Assembly (NCBI RefSeq): GCF_003086295.3 | Contig: NC_092038.1 | Span: forward strand, 104,563,837 to 104,627,836 | Reading direction: 5' to 3' | Length of the DNA stretch: 64,000 nucleotides | DNA from: Arachis hypogaea | Taxonomy: Eukaryota > Streptophyta > Magnoliopsida > Fabales > Fabaceae | Shown: one piece after another, positions 10,401 through 18,356 of the stretch | How the letters are laid out: every line of letters begins with the position of its first letter | How positions within the stretch are numbered: the first letter of the stretch is position 1 | Notes under the pieces: model-generated | Seen by the model: only the letters and a program-made list of their open reading frames with translations | The model's database searches: none | Told to the model about the DNA's origin: nothing | Position numbers and translations under genes: made by a program

Positions 10401-11446
10401 ACCTGGTTTTAAACTGGGAGAAATGTCACTTTATGGTGACTGAAGGAATTGTCCTTGGGCACAAAATTTCAAGCAAGGGAATAGAGGTAGATAAGGCAAA
10501 GGTGGAGGTAATTGAAAAATTACCACCACCTGCCAATGTTAAGGCAATCAGAAGCTTTCTTGGGCATGCAGGATTTTACAGAAGGTTTATAAAGGATTTT
10601 TCGAAAATTGCAAAACCTTTGAGTAACCTGTTAGCTGCTGACACACCATTTGTGCTTGACACACAGTGTCTGCAGGCATTTGAGACCCTGAAAGCTAAGT
10701 TGGTCACAGCACCAGTCATCTCTGTACCAGATTGGACATTGCCATTTGAACTAATGTGTGATGCCAGTGACCATGCCATTGGTGCAGTGTTGGGACAGAG
10801 GCATAACAAGCTTCTGCACGTCATTTACTATGCCAGCCGTGTTCTAAATTACGCACAGAAGAACTACACAACCACAGAAAAAGAGTTACTTGCAGTGGTC
10901 TATGCCATTGACAAGTTTAGATCCTATCTAGTGGGATCCAAAGTGGTTGTGTACACTGACCATGCTGCTCTTAAATATCTACTCACAAAGCAGGATTCAA
11001 AACCCAGGCTCATCAGATGGGTGTTGCTTCTGCAAGAGTTTGATATAGAAATAAGAGACAGAAAAGGGACAGAGAACCAAGTAGCTGATCATCTGTCCCG
11101 AATAGAACCAGTAGCTGGGGCGTCCCTCCCTCCTACTGAGATCTCTGAGACTTTCCCAGATGAGCAACTCTTTGCCATTCAGGAAGCTCCATGGTTTGCA
11201 GATATTGCAAATTATAAAGCTGTGAGGTTCATACCCAAGGAGTACAGCAATGTGCAAAGAAAGAAATTAATTTCAGATGCCAAGTATTACCTCTGGGATG
11301 AACCATATCTCTTTAAGAGATGTGCTGACGGAGTGATCCGCAGGTGTGTACCCAGAGAAGAAGCACAAAGGATCCTATGGCACTGCCATGGATCACAGTA
11401 TGGAGGACATTTTGGAAGTGAGCGAACAGCCACTAAAGTCCTCTAA
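7463..11446 (+). CDS. gag-pol: FIDEL gag-protease-RT-RNase H polyprotein, ends at premature stop in integrase
   Basis: The likely start is the ATG at 7463 (MDLSGINQ); the open frame extends 31 codons further upstream through T-rich leader. Gag (about residues 40-220) has the FPFAVKDQA and DHSAGGSIH segments of Athila-group gag; I see no CCHC zinc knuckle. Retropepsin-like protease is marked by CDLGASINLI near residue 530 and ILGRPFLATG. RT follows, with MCIDYRRLN near 851 and the catalytic FMDDFSVY near 950. RNase H has TTTEKELLAVVYAIDKF and YTDHAALKYLL near 1160. The integrase zinc-binding domain begins, then a TAA at 11444-11446 (codon 1328) interrupts it in frame. Between gag and protease, GGCGTT-type palindromes occur within the reading frame at about 8492-8635. 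It would act in cytoplasmic particles to copy and integrate the element. Confidence 0.93.
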   Translation: MDLSGINQSKRTLGSYANPITAAYGSSICTPPIKASSFELNPQLIIIVQQNCQYSGLPQEEPTEFLAQFLQIADTVHDKEVDQDVYRLLLFPFAVKDQAKRWLNNQPTASIKTWKQLSDKFLNHFYPPKRMTQLKLDIQGFKQEDNKSLYNAWERYRGMLRKCPSEMFSEWVQLDIFYYGLTEKAQMSLDHSAGGSIHMRKTIEEAQELIDTVARNQYLYSSNEFSPKEEVMAVVTDPSPQEQINELNQQLLLMTEQLADFKEMLYETKVANKSIELQLNQAKQQISKQITEECQAVRLRSGKTLSNTAQKSKKPNKEQLTEDNHTTVQNPSEDSKSPERNAIGVQTPEREGKLALNAHSLPSSGVQTPEKGEKLAFNAQTSPIPGVQTPREDQTPESADSNPSNKASSTTSVRNKPAASKVEEYKAKMPYPQKICQAEQDKQFARFADYLRTLEIKIPFAEALEQIPSYAKFMKEILSHKKDWRESEKVFLTEECSAVILKSLPEKLQDPGSFMIPCTLEGACTKTALCDLGASINLIPASTIRKLGLTGEVKPTRICLQLADGSIKYPSGIIEDMIVKVGPFAFPTDFVVLEMEEHKSATLILGRPFLATGRTLIDVQKGEVTLRVNEDEFKLNAVKAMQHPDTPNDCMGADIIDSLVEEINMAESLESELEDIFKDAQPDQEELEEAKEFSKIPQEEDKPPKPELKPLPPSLKYAFLGEGDTFPVIISSALNSQEEEALIQVLTTHKTALGWSISDLKGISPARCMHKILLEDNAKPVVQPQRRLNPAMKEVVQKEVTKLLEAGIIYPISDSPWVSPVQVVPKKGGMTVVHNEKNELVPTRTVTGWRMCIDYRRLNTATRKDHFPLPFIDQMLERLAGHDYYCFLDGYSGYNQIAVDPQDQEKTAFTCPSGVFAYRRMPFGLCNAPATFQRCMLSIFSDMVEKFLEVFMDDFSVYGDSFSSCLNHLALVLKRCQETNLVLNWEKCHFMVTEGIVLGHKISSKGIEVDKAKVEVIEKLPPPANVKAIRSFLGHAGFYRRFIKDFSKIAKPLSNLLAADTPFVLDTQCLQAFETLKAKLVTAPVISVPDWTLPFELMCDASDHAIGAVLGQRHNKLLHVIYYASRVLNYAQKNYTTTEKELLAVVYAIDKFRSYLVGSKVVVYTDHAALKYLLTKQDSKPRLIRWVLLLQEFDIEIRDRKGTENQVADHLSRIEPVAGASLPPTEISETFPDEQLFAIQEAPWFADIANYKAVRFIPKEYSNVQRKKLISDAKYYLWDEPYLFKRCADGVIRRCVPREEAQRILWHCHGSQYGGHFGSERTATKVL

Positions 11447-12469
11447 TGTGGCTTCTACTGGCCTACTCTCTATAAAGATTCCCGAGAGTTTGTGCGTAAC
11501 TGTGACAGTTGCCAAAGAGCTGGTAACCTGCCTCATGGATATGCCATGCCTCAACAAGGGATATTAGAGATAGAGTTGTTTGATGTATGGGGAATTGACT
11601 TCATGGGGCCATTCCCACCATCATACTCAAACACTTACATTCTGGTGGCAGTGGACTATGTATCTAAGTGGGTAGAAGCGATTGCTACACCCACCAATGA
11701 TACTAAGACCGTACTGAAATTCCTCCAGAAAAACATTTTCAGCAGATTTGGCGTTCCCAGAGTGCTAATCAGTGATGGGGGCACTCATTTCTGCAATAAA
11801 CAGCTACACCTTGCTATGGTTAGATATGGAATTAGCCACAAAGTGGCAACTCCGTATCATCCACAGACAAATGGACAAGCTGAGGTCTCTAACAGAGAGC
11901 TAAAGAGAATCCTGGAACGGACTGTGATGGCCCGAAGAAAGGATTGGGCAAAGAGCTTGGATGATGCTCTGTGGGCATACAGAACAGCATTCAAGACTCC
12001 TATAGGAACCTCTCCATACCAACTGGTGTATGGGAAGGCCTGCCATTTGCCTGTGGAACTGGAACATAAAGCCTACTGGGCAACCAGATTCCTAAACATG
12101 GATGCACAGTTAGCTGGTGAAAAAAGACTGCTCCAGCTAAATGAGCTAGAGGAGTTCAGACTCAATGCCTTTGAAAATGCAAAAATTTATAAGGAAAAGG
12201 CAAAGAAATGGCATGACAAGAAGTTGTCAACCAGAGTCTTTGAGCCAGGACAAAAAGTTTTGCTCTTCAACTCTAGGCTCAAACTGTTTCCAGGAAAACT
12301 CAAATCCCGTTGGAGGGGTCCGTATGTGATTACAAGAGTGTCACCATATGGATATGTTGAGCTTCAGGATATTGATTCTGACAAGAAGTTCATTGTTAAT
12401 GGACAGAGAATCAAGCACTATCTTGAAGGAAATTTTGAGCAGGAATGCTCAAAACTGAGACTTGAGTGA
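11447..12469 (+). pseudogene. pol: FIDEL integrase, downstream of the in-frame stop
   Basis: The same frame as the upstream ORF continues after TAA 11444-11446 and ends at TGA 12467-12469. The two cysteines of the HHCC zinc site are in NCDSCQRAG (about 11494). The catalytic core has D in [11 protein letters not shown] in LISDGGTHF and E in NGQAEVSNR; the last two are separated by 35 residues, as in a DD35E integrase. The C-terminal part has [19 protein letters not shown] and the [12 protein letters not shown] module. Apart from the stop I see no lesion. An ATG at 11492 could in principle restart translation but would omit the histidines of the zinc domain. Confidence 0.9.
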
Positions 12470-12481
12470 TTTTCAGTGAAA

Positions 12482-12528
12482 GTCCAGCTAAAGACAGTAA
12501 AGAAGCGCTTGCTGGGAGGCAACCCAGT
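12482..12528 (+). other. Twin-hairpin block after the pol stop (FIDEL)
   Basis: Hairpin 1 (12482-12495) pairs GTC with GAC. After 15 nt, hairpin 2 (12511-12528) pairs GCTGGG with CCCAGT around the loop AGGCAA. Hairpin 2 starts 42 nt after the pol stop. Equivalent blocks are at 18357-18403 (-), 28483-28529, 34931-34977 and 48534-48580. Here the second pair is C-G where the other elements have T-A, a compensatory change. Confidence 0.7.
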
Positions 12529-12633
12529 CATTAGGAGGTTATATGATTAGTTCCTACAGAGGCAAATATCAAAAATGAAGGAATTCACAGAGTTACAAAA
12601 GGATTTAGCTCAAAAAGCAGAGAAAATGAGCTT

Positions 12634-12935
12634 ACTGGCGAAAAAAACGCCAGTAAGGGGCATTTTGGGCGTTAAACGCCAGAATGGGTACCATTCTGGG
12701 CGTTTAACGCCAGGAATGGTGCCATTCTGGGCGTTAAACGCCAGAATGGGCACCATTCTGGGCGTTTAACGCCAGGTGTGCAGCATCACTGGGCGTTCAG
12801 AAAAACGCCCAGTGAGGAAGGTTTTCTGGCGTTTAACGCCAGCCAGGGCACCTGGCTGGGCGTTAAACGCCCAAAAGGGGTGCCATATGGGCGTTAAACG
12901 CCAGAATGGGTGCCATTCTGGGCGTTTAACGCCAG
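12634..12935 (+). repeat. Array of GGCGTT/AACGCC palindromes (about 10 units)
   Basis: About ten imperfect copies of TGGCGTTTAACGCCA-like palindromes are spaced by roughly 30 bases with GCCATTCT-like spacers. The array lies between pol and the third ORF. Both Feral copies have an array in the same place (17963-18203 and 35121-35362). Confidence 0.88.
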
Positions 12936-13198
12936 AAAGGTGGGGGGACCACACTTTTGTTTTCAACTCAATTTTTTTCAAACTTTCCTCTTTTTACCCA
13001 TACTCTTCTACATAAATGCACTTCAACCTTTCATCATTCACTTTCAAATCTTCACAAATCAAAACCATTCTTCAAATCTATTTCAAATTAATCCCAAATC
13101 TTCTTCAAAAACTCACCCTTTTCTCAATTTCTTTCCATATCTCCTCAAATCTCCTTTCAAATCTCTCTTTTGTTTTCGAAATTCTCCTCCCCCCACTC

Positions 13199-13206
13199 TA
13201 TAAATG
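13199..13206 (+). promoter_or_regulatory. Putative internal TATA box before the FIDEL third ORF
   Basis: TATAAATG lies 155 bp before the ATG at 13354, in a pyrimidine-rich stretch. TATAAATA is found at the corresponding place in both Feral copies (35733-35740; 17633-17640 on the minus strand), 190-200 bp before their ATG. Confidence 0.5.
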
Positions 13207-13277
13207 AACGTTTCTCACCCCTCATTCCTCACACCATTCGAATTTCCTCTTCCTCTCTCTTCTCTTCTTTCTTTTCT

Positions 13278-13299
13278 TTTTGCTTGAGGACAAGCAAAA
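13278..13299 (+). other. Hairpin TTTTGCTTG/CAAGCAAAA with AAGTTTGGTGT
   Basis: Nine-bp arms surround AGGA, followed by AAGTTTGGTGT at 13305-13315. It lies in the presumed 5' leader of the third ORF, between the TATA box and the ATG at 13354. In Feral the same place has TTGCTCG-AGGG-CGAGCAA, a paired change. Confidence 0.65.
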
Positions 13300-13353
13300 C
13301 CTCTAAGTTTGGTGTGCTTTTCCGTGATCACTAAGCCAAGATCTATCAAGATC

Positions 13354-14217
13354 ATGGCTCCCAAGGGAAAACAAACTAACTCAAGAGGAAAGAAAGAGAC
13401 TAATCCAAAGAATCTTTGGAATCAAGAGAAGTTCTTAACCAAAGAACATGAAGACCATTATCACAAAATAATGGGTCTGAGGTCAATGATCCCGGAAGTC
13501 AAATTTGATCTGAAAGAAGATGAATATCCGGAGATCCAAGAGCAAATTCGAAACAGAGGATGGGAAGTTCTGACCAATCCTGAAATAAAGGTTGGAAGGA
13601 ACATGGTTCAGGAATTCTACTCTAATCTGTGGTTGACAGATAAGCAGAGAATGACTGGAACTGCTTACCATACCTACAGAACCATGGTCAGAGGGAAAGT
13701 TATGTACTTCCATCTGGACAAAATAAGAGAAATCTTCAAACTACCTCAACTGCAAGATGATCCTGACTCCTTCAATAGGAGGATGGTGAGAGTAGATAAA
13801 GGGTTGGATCAAGTTCTAGAGGACATATGCCTCCCTGGGACTAAGTGGATAACCAATTCAAAGGGTGTCCCAAACCAACTCAAGAGGGGAGACCTCAAGC
13901 CAATTGCAAGAGGTTGGCTAGACTTTATTGGGCGTTCCATATTGCCCACTAGCAACCGTTCTGAGGTCACCATCAAGAGAGCAGTGATGATTCATTGCAT
14001 TATGCTTGGAAAAGAAGTGGAGGTTCATCATATGATTGCCTGTGAGATCTACACAATTGCAAATAGGAATTCCACTGTAACCAAATTGGCTTACCCAAGC
14101 TTGATCTCCTTGCTTTGTAAAGAGGCTGGGGTGAAGATAGAAGAAGATGAATTCATACCCATTGAACATCCAATCACCAAGAAGACAATGGAAGGAGCAA
14201 GAGAAGCAGGGGCGTGA
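13354..14217 (+). CDS. FIDEL third ORF (env-position protein), shortened
   Basis: The start is taken at MAPKGKQT (13354), matching MAPKAGVSSRKGKGK of the Feral protein; the frame is open 15 codons further upstream. The 287-residue product shares the body of the Feral ORF3 protein: RGWEVLTNPE, MVQEFYSNLW, MVRGKVMYF, the LDQVLEDICLPG segment and the IARGWLDFIGRSILPTSNRSEVT segment. This resembles the putative plant transposon protein domain (recalled as Pfam PF20167). I see no clear signal peptide or transmembrane segment. After TKKTMEGA the region that in Feral contains the coiled coil is missing and the frame shifts to a stop at 14217. A tail related to Feral RQGRDIEELK lies in another frame just beyond (about 14200-14295). 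Function is unknown. Confidence 0.8.
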   Translation: MAPKGKQTNSRGKKETNPKNLWNQEKFLTKEHEDHYHKIMGLRSMIPEVKFDLKEDEYPEIQEQIRNRGWEVLTNPEIKVGRNMVQEFYSNLWLTDKQRMTGTAYHTYRTMVRGKVMYFHLDKIREIFKLPQLQDDPDSFNRRMVRVDKGLDQVLEDICLPGTKWITNSKGVPNQLKRGDLKPIARGWLDFIGRSILPTSNRSEVTIKRAVMIHCIMLGKEVEVHHMIACEIYTIANRNSTVTKLAYPSLISLLCKEAGVKIEEDEFIPIEHPITKKTMEGAREAGA

Positions 14218-15231
14218 AATCCAAGAACTGAAAAGCCAAAAGTTCTCCTCTCAAGCTGAGGGAGCATCTACTTCTCAAAATCAAGGTTGTTGAGTCCTAA
14301 CTCTGTGAAAACCTCTATCATTAGGAGCCTATGTTTGCGTTTTTTTTTCCTTTGTTTTGTTTTCTATTTTTATTTTTAGTTTCATCCTATATCTATTTTT
14401 TATGCCTTAAAGATATGAATGTCCTATGAATCCATCACCTCTCTTAAATGAAAAATGCTTTAATCACAAAAGAACAAGAAGTACAGGATTTCAAAATTCA
14501 TCATTGAAACTAGCTGAACTAGCTTGATGTGGTGACAATACTTTTTGCTTTCTGAATGAATGCTTGAACAGTGCATATGTCTCTTGAAATTGTTGTTTTG
14601 AGAATGTTAAAAAGTGTTGGCTCTTGAAAGAGTGAGAAAAAAAGAGAACTGTTATTGAGGATCTAAAAATAATTAGATTGATTCTTGAAGCAAGAAAAAG
14701 CAGTGGATACAAAGAAAAAAAAAGAGAGATTTCGAAAAAAAAAATTTCGAAAAAAAAGAAAAAAAAAAGAAGAAGAAAGAAATAAAGTTGTGATCCAAGG
14801 CAACAAGAGTGTGCTTAAGAACCCTGGACACCTCTAATTGGGGACTTTAGCAAAGCTAAGTCACAATCTGAAAAGGTTCACCCAATTATGTGTCTGTGGC
14901 ATGTATGTATCCGGTGGTAATACTGGAAGACAGAGTGCTTTGGGCCACAGCCAAGACTCATACACTGGCTATGTTCAAGAATCATTATGCTTAACTAGGA
15001 GAATCAATAACACTATCTGAGTCCTGAGTTCTTATAGATGCCAATCATTCTGAACTTCAAGGGATAGAGTGAGATGCCAAAACTGTTCGGAGGCAAAAAG
15101 CTACTAGTCCCGCTCATCTAATTGGAGCTATGTTTCCTTGATATTTTGGAGTCTATAGTATATTCTCTTCTTTTTATCCTATTTTTATTTTCAGTTGCTT
15201 GGGGACAAGCAACAATTTAAGTTTGGTGTTG
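14218..15231 (+). other. FIDEL 3' non-coding region
   Basis: This holds the out-of-frame ORF3 tail, an A-rich stretch with repeated TTTCGAAAAAAA near 14730-14790, and a block shared with Feral (about 14790-15110: TGTGCTTAAGA, GGTTCACCCAATTATGTG, TGTGGCAT). It ends with the hairpin at 15194-15213 and AAGTTTGGTGTTG next to the LTR. No classical uninterrupted polypurine tract is visible at the LTR border. Confidence 0.75.
15194..15213 (+). other. Hairpin GTTGCTTG/CAAGCAAC beside the FIDEL 3' LTR
   Basis: Eight-bp arms with loop GGGA. AAGTTTGGTGT follows at 15219-15229 and the LTR starts at 15232. Confidence 0.7.
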
Positions 15232-16763
15232 TGATGAGCGGATAATTTGTATGCTTTTTGGCATTGTTTTAAGTATGTTTTTAGTATGATTTAGTTAGTT
15301 TTTAGTATATTTTTATTAGTTTTTAGTTAAAATTCACTTTTCTGGACTTTACTATGAGTTTGTGTGTTTTTCTGTGATTTCAGGTATTTTCTGGCTGAAA
15401 TTGAGGGTCCTGAGCAAAAATCTGATTCCGAGACCAAAAAGGACTGCAGATGCTGTTGGATTCTGACCTCCCTGCACTCGAAGCAGATTTTCTGGAGCTA
15501 CAGAAGCCCAATTGGCGTGCTCTCAACGGCGTTGGAAAGTAGACATCCTGGGCTTTCCAGCAATATATAATAGTCTATACTTTGCCCAAGATTTGATGGC
15601 CCAAACCGGCGCTCAAAGTCACCTACAGAAATTCCAGCGTTAAACGCCGGAACTGGCATAAAATTTGGAGTTAAACGCCCAAACTGGCATGAGAACTGGC
15701 GTTTAACTCCAGAAAAGGTCTCTACACGAAATTCTTTCATTGCTCAGCCCAAGCACACACCAAGTGGGCCCGGAAGTGGATTTTTCTGTCATTTACTCAT
15801 TTCTGTAAACCTTAGGACACTAGTTTACTATTTATAGGATCTTTTGACATTGTATCAGTACGCTATGCAACCTTTTGATGACCTTATGACATTTTTACAT
15901 GTTTTCTTCCACAGCATGAGTCTCTAAACCCCATGGTTGGGGGTGAGGAGCTCTGCCGTGTCTTGATGGATTAATGCAATTACTACTGTTTCTCATTCAA
16001 TCATGCTTGCTTCCATTCTAAGATAATACTTGTTCTTAATCCGGATGAATGTGATGATCCGTGACAATCATCATCATTCTCAATCATGAACGTGTGACTG
16101 ACAACCACCTCCGTTCTACCTTAGATTAAGTAGTTATCTCTTGGACTCTTTAACCGGAATCTTCGTGGTATAAGCTAGACTGATGGCGGCATTCAAGAGA
16201 ATCCGGAAGGTCTAAACCTTGTCTGTGGTATTCTGAGTAGGATTCAATGATTGAATGACTGTAACGTGCTTCAATCTCCTGAAGGCGGGGCGTTAGTGAC
16301 AGACGCAAAAGAATCACTGGATTCTATTCCGGCCTGATTGAGAACCGACAGATGGAATGCCGTGCCGTGACAGGGCATTAGGAATCGTTCCAATGAGAGG
16401 ATGGGAGGTAGCCATTGATAACGGTGAAACCCTACATACAGCTTGCCATGGAAGGAGACTTGCGTGTTTGAAGAAGAAGACAGTAGGAAAGCAGAGATTC
16501 AGAAGATGGAGCATCTCCAAACCTCAACCTATTCTCCATTACTGCAAAACAAGTAATCATTTCATGTTCTTTTGCTTTTCACAATCAATCCTGATAATTT
16601 CTGATATCCTGACTAAGATTTACAAGACAACCATAGCTTGCTTCAAGCCGACAATCTCTGTGGGATCGACCCTTGCTCACGCAAGGTATTACTTGGACGA
16701 CCCAGTACACTTGCTGGTTAGTTGTACGGAGTTGCAAAAGTGTGATTGCAATTTCGTGCACCA
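15232..16763 (+). repeat. 3' LTR of FIDEL
   Basis: 1532 bp, the same length as the 5' LTR. About ten differences, such as GCGGAT/GCAGAT, GTCCATA/GTCTATA, GTGACG/GTAACG and GTGCGG/GTACGG, are transitions. It ends CGTGCACCA, followed by the AACTT duplication. Confidence 0.95.
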
Positions 16764-17441
16764 AACTTCTACTTCCTCTCCAATCATGATGCTGTGAATC
16801 ATGATGGCCCGATCCACAGTAACTTCAGATCGGTTGCTTGTTGGGATGATGGATCTTTGGATGAACTCCAACCATCCTCTAGCTACAGGCTTGAGGTCCA
16901 GTCTTCTTAGTTGGACCGGTTTGCCTTTAGAGTCTATTCTCCATTGGGCGCCTTCCACATATATGTCCATTAGGACTTGGTCCAACCTTTGATTAAAGTT
17001 GACCCTTCTTGTGTAGGGGCGTTCATCACCTTGCATCATGGGCAAGTGAAACGCCAACCTCACATTTTCCGGACTAAAATCTAAGTATTTCCCCCGAACC
17101 ATTGTGAGATAGTTCTTTGGATTCGGGTTCATACTTTGATCATGGTTCCTAGTGATCCATGCATTGGCATAGAACTCTTGAACCATCAATATTCCGACTT
17201 GTTGCATGGGGTTGGTTATGACTTCCCAACCTCTTCTTTGGATTTCATGTCGGATTTCCGGATACTCATTCTTTTTGAGCTTGAAAGGGACCTCGGGGAT
17301 CACCTTCTTCTTTGCCACAACATCATAGAAGTGGTCTTGATGGCTCTTGGAGATGAATCTTTCCTTCTCCCATGACTCGGAGGTGGAAGCTTTTGTCTTC
17401 CCTTTCCCTTTTCTAGAGGATACTCCGGCCTTAGGTGCCAT
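16764..17441 (-). pseudogene. Feral copy 1 third ORF, N-terminal part (split by FIDEL)
   Basis: Starts at ATG 17441 (MAPKAGVSSRKGKG) and is nearly identical to the first 216 or so residues of the protein at 35932-37080. Recognisable stretches are EIRHEIQRRGWEVITNP, MVQEFYANAW, LTMVRGKYLDFSPENVRL and KPVARGWLEFIQRSIIPTS. The frame enters the FIDEL LTR after GEEVEV and stops at 16689 with foreign residues. The rest of the gene lies at 4884-5349. Confidence 0.9.
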
Positions 17442-17496
17442 TGATGGTAATGGAAAAACAAAAAGCTTATGCTTTTACCACACCAAACTTAAAATT

Positions 17497-17514
17497 TTGC
17501 TCGCCCTCGAGCAA
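17497..17514 (-). other. Hairpin TTGCTCG/CGAGCAA before the third ORF
   Basis: Minus-strand arms TTGCTCG and CGAGCAA with loop AGGG, 56 nt before the ATG and followed by AAGTTTGGTGT. The T-A to C-G change relative to the TTGCTTG/CAAGCAA form is paired. Confidence 0.6.
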
Positions 17515-17632
17515 GAAAGAAAAGAAGAGTAGAAGAAGAAGAAGAGAATATGGGAGAAAGGGGGAGAAGTAGGTTCGGCTATGTGGGAGAAGAAGGGGTT
17601 GTGATGTGTGAAAATGAAGAAAAAAGGAAGGG

Positions 17633-17640
17633 TATTTATA
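17633..17640 (-). promoter_or_regulatory. Putative internal TATA box, Feral copy 1
   Basis: Plus-strand TATTTATA reads TATAAATA on the minus strand, 192-199 bp upstream of the third-ORF ATG at 17441, with CCCT flanks as in copy 2. Confidence 0.5.
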
Positions 17641-17962
17641 GGGAGAGGGGAGGGTTAGTGTTCGGCCATTTTGGGTGGGAATGGGTGGGAAATTGAATTT
17701 GAATTTTATGAGGGTAGGTGGGGTTTATGGGGAAGAGGAGGTTGATGTGAATGGTGAATGGGGTGATTGGGAAGAGGAATTGAGGTGATTGATGAAGAAG
17801 ATTGGGAATTGTGACATGGGGAATTCAAATCACAAAAATAGGATTAGGAGGTAAGGTGGGAATATGGTAGGTGGGGATCCTGTGGGATCCACAGATCCTG
17901 AGGTGAAAAGAAATACCATTCCTTCACCATATAGGCATGTAAAATACCCTTGTGCATCATTC

Positions 17963-18203
17963 TGGCGTTCAAACGCCCATTGGTGCACGTTCTGGGCGTT
18001 CAACGCCCATGTAATGCATGTTTCTGGCGTTGAACGCCAGTTTCATGCTTGTTACTGGCGTTCAGCGCCAGTTTGTCCTCTCTGTGCACATTCCTGGCGT
18101 TTAACGCCAGGTTGTTGCTTGTTTCTGGTGTTCAGCGCCAGAATGGTGCTCTGTTCTGGCGTTGAACGCCAGCCAGTTGCATCTTACTGGCGTTGAACGC
18201 CAG
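17963..18203 (-). repeat. Array of GGCGTT/AACGCC palindromes, Feral copy 1 (8 units)
   Basis: Eight palindromic units such as TGGCGTTGAACGCCA and TGGCGTTCAGCGCCA are spaced 28-35 bp apart, between the twin-hairpin block and the internal TATA box. Confidence 0.88.
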
Positions 18204-18356
18204 TCTGCGCTACCTCCAGGGTGAAAATTTTTTTCTTCTGTTTTTGACTCTGTTTTTAATTTTTTTTTTGATTTTTTCGTGACTCCTCATGATCATGTAC
18301 CTAATTAAACACAAAATTAACAAAGAAACAAAATAAAATAAAATTAGATAAATAAA

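Larger units (their letters stand above)
5350..16763 (+). mobile_element. FIDEL-like Athila-group Ty3/gypsy retrotransposon, near full length
   Basis: Two 1532-bp LTRs (5350-6881, 15232-16763), a perfect AACTT duplication, a tRNA-Asp primer site and a 5-kb gag-pol frame define this 11.4-kb element. The LTRs differ at only about ten positions by eye, nearly all transitions, so the insertion is young. It carries Retrotrans_gag, retropepsin-like protease, RT, RNase H and integrase domains, then a third ORF in the env position. The length agrees with the roughly 11.2 kb I recall for FIDEL. One in-frame stop in the integrase and a deletion in the third ORF break it. It is inserted head-to-head inside the third ORF of Feral copy 1. 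Confidence 0.93.

Noticed and set aside
12634..12935. Regularly spaced palindromes resembling a CRISPR array
   Set aside because: Plant retrotransposon context, repeats are variable palindromes, spacers are similar to each other, and no cas genes exist.
14700..14790. A-rich tract suggesting a SINE or processed-gene tail
   Set aside because: It sits inside the FIDEL 3' region at a place also A-rich in Feral, with no flanking duplication.
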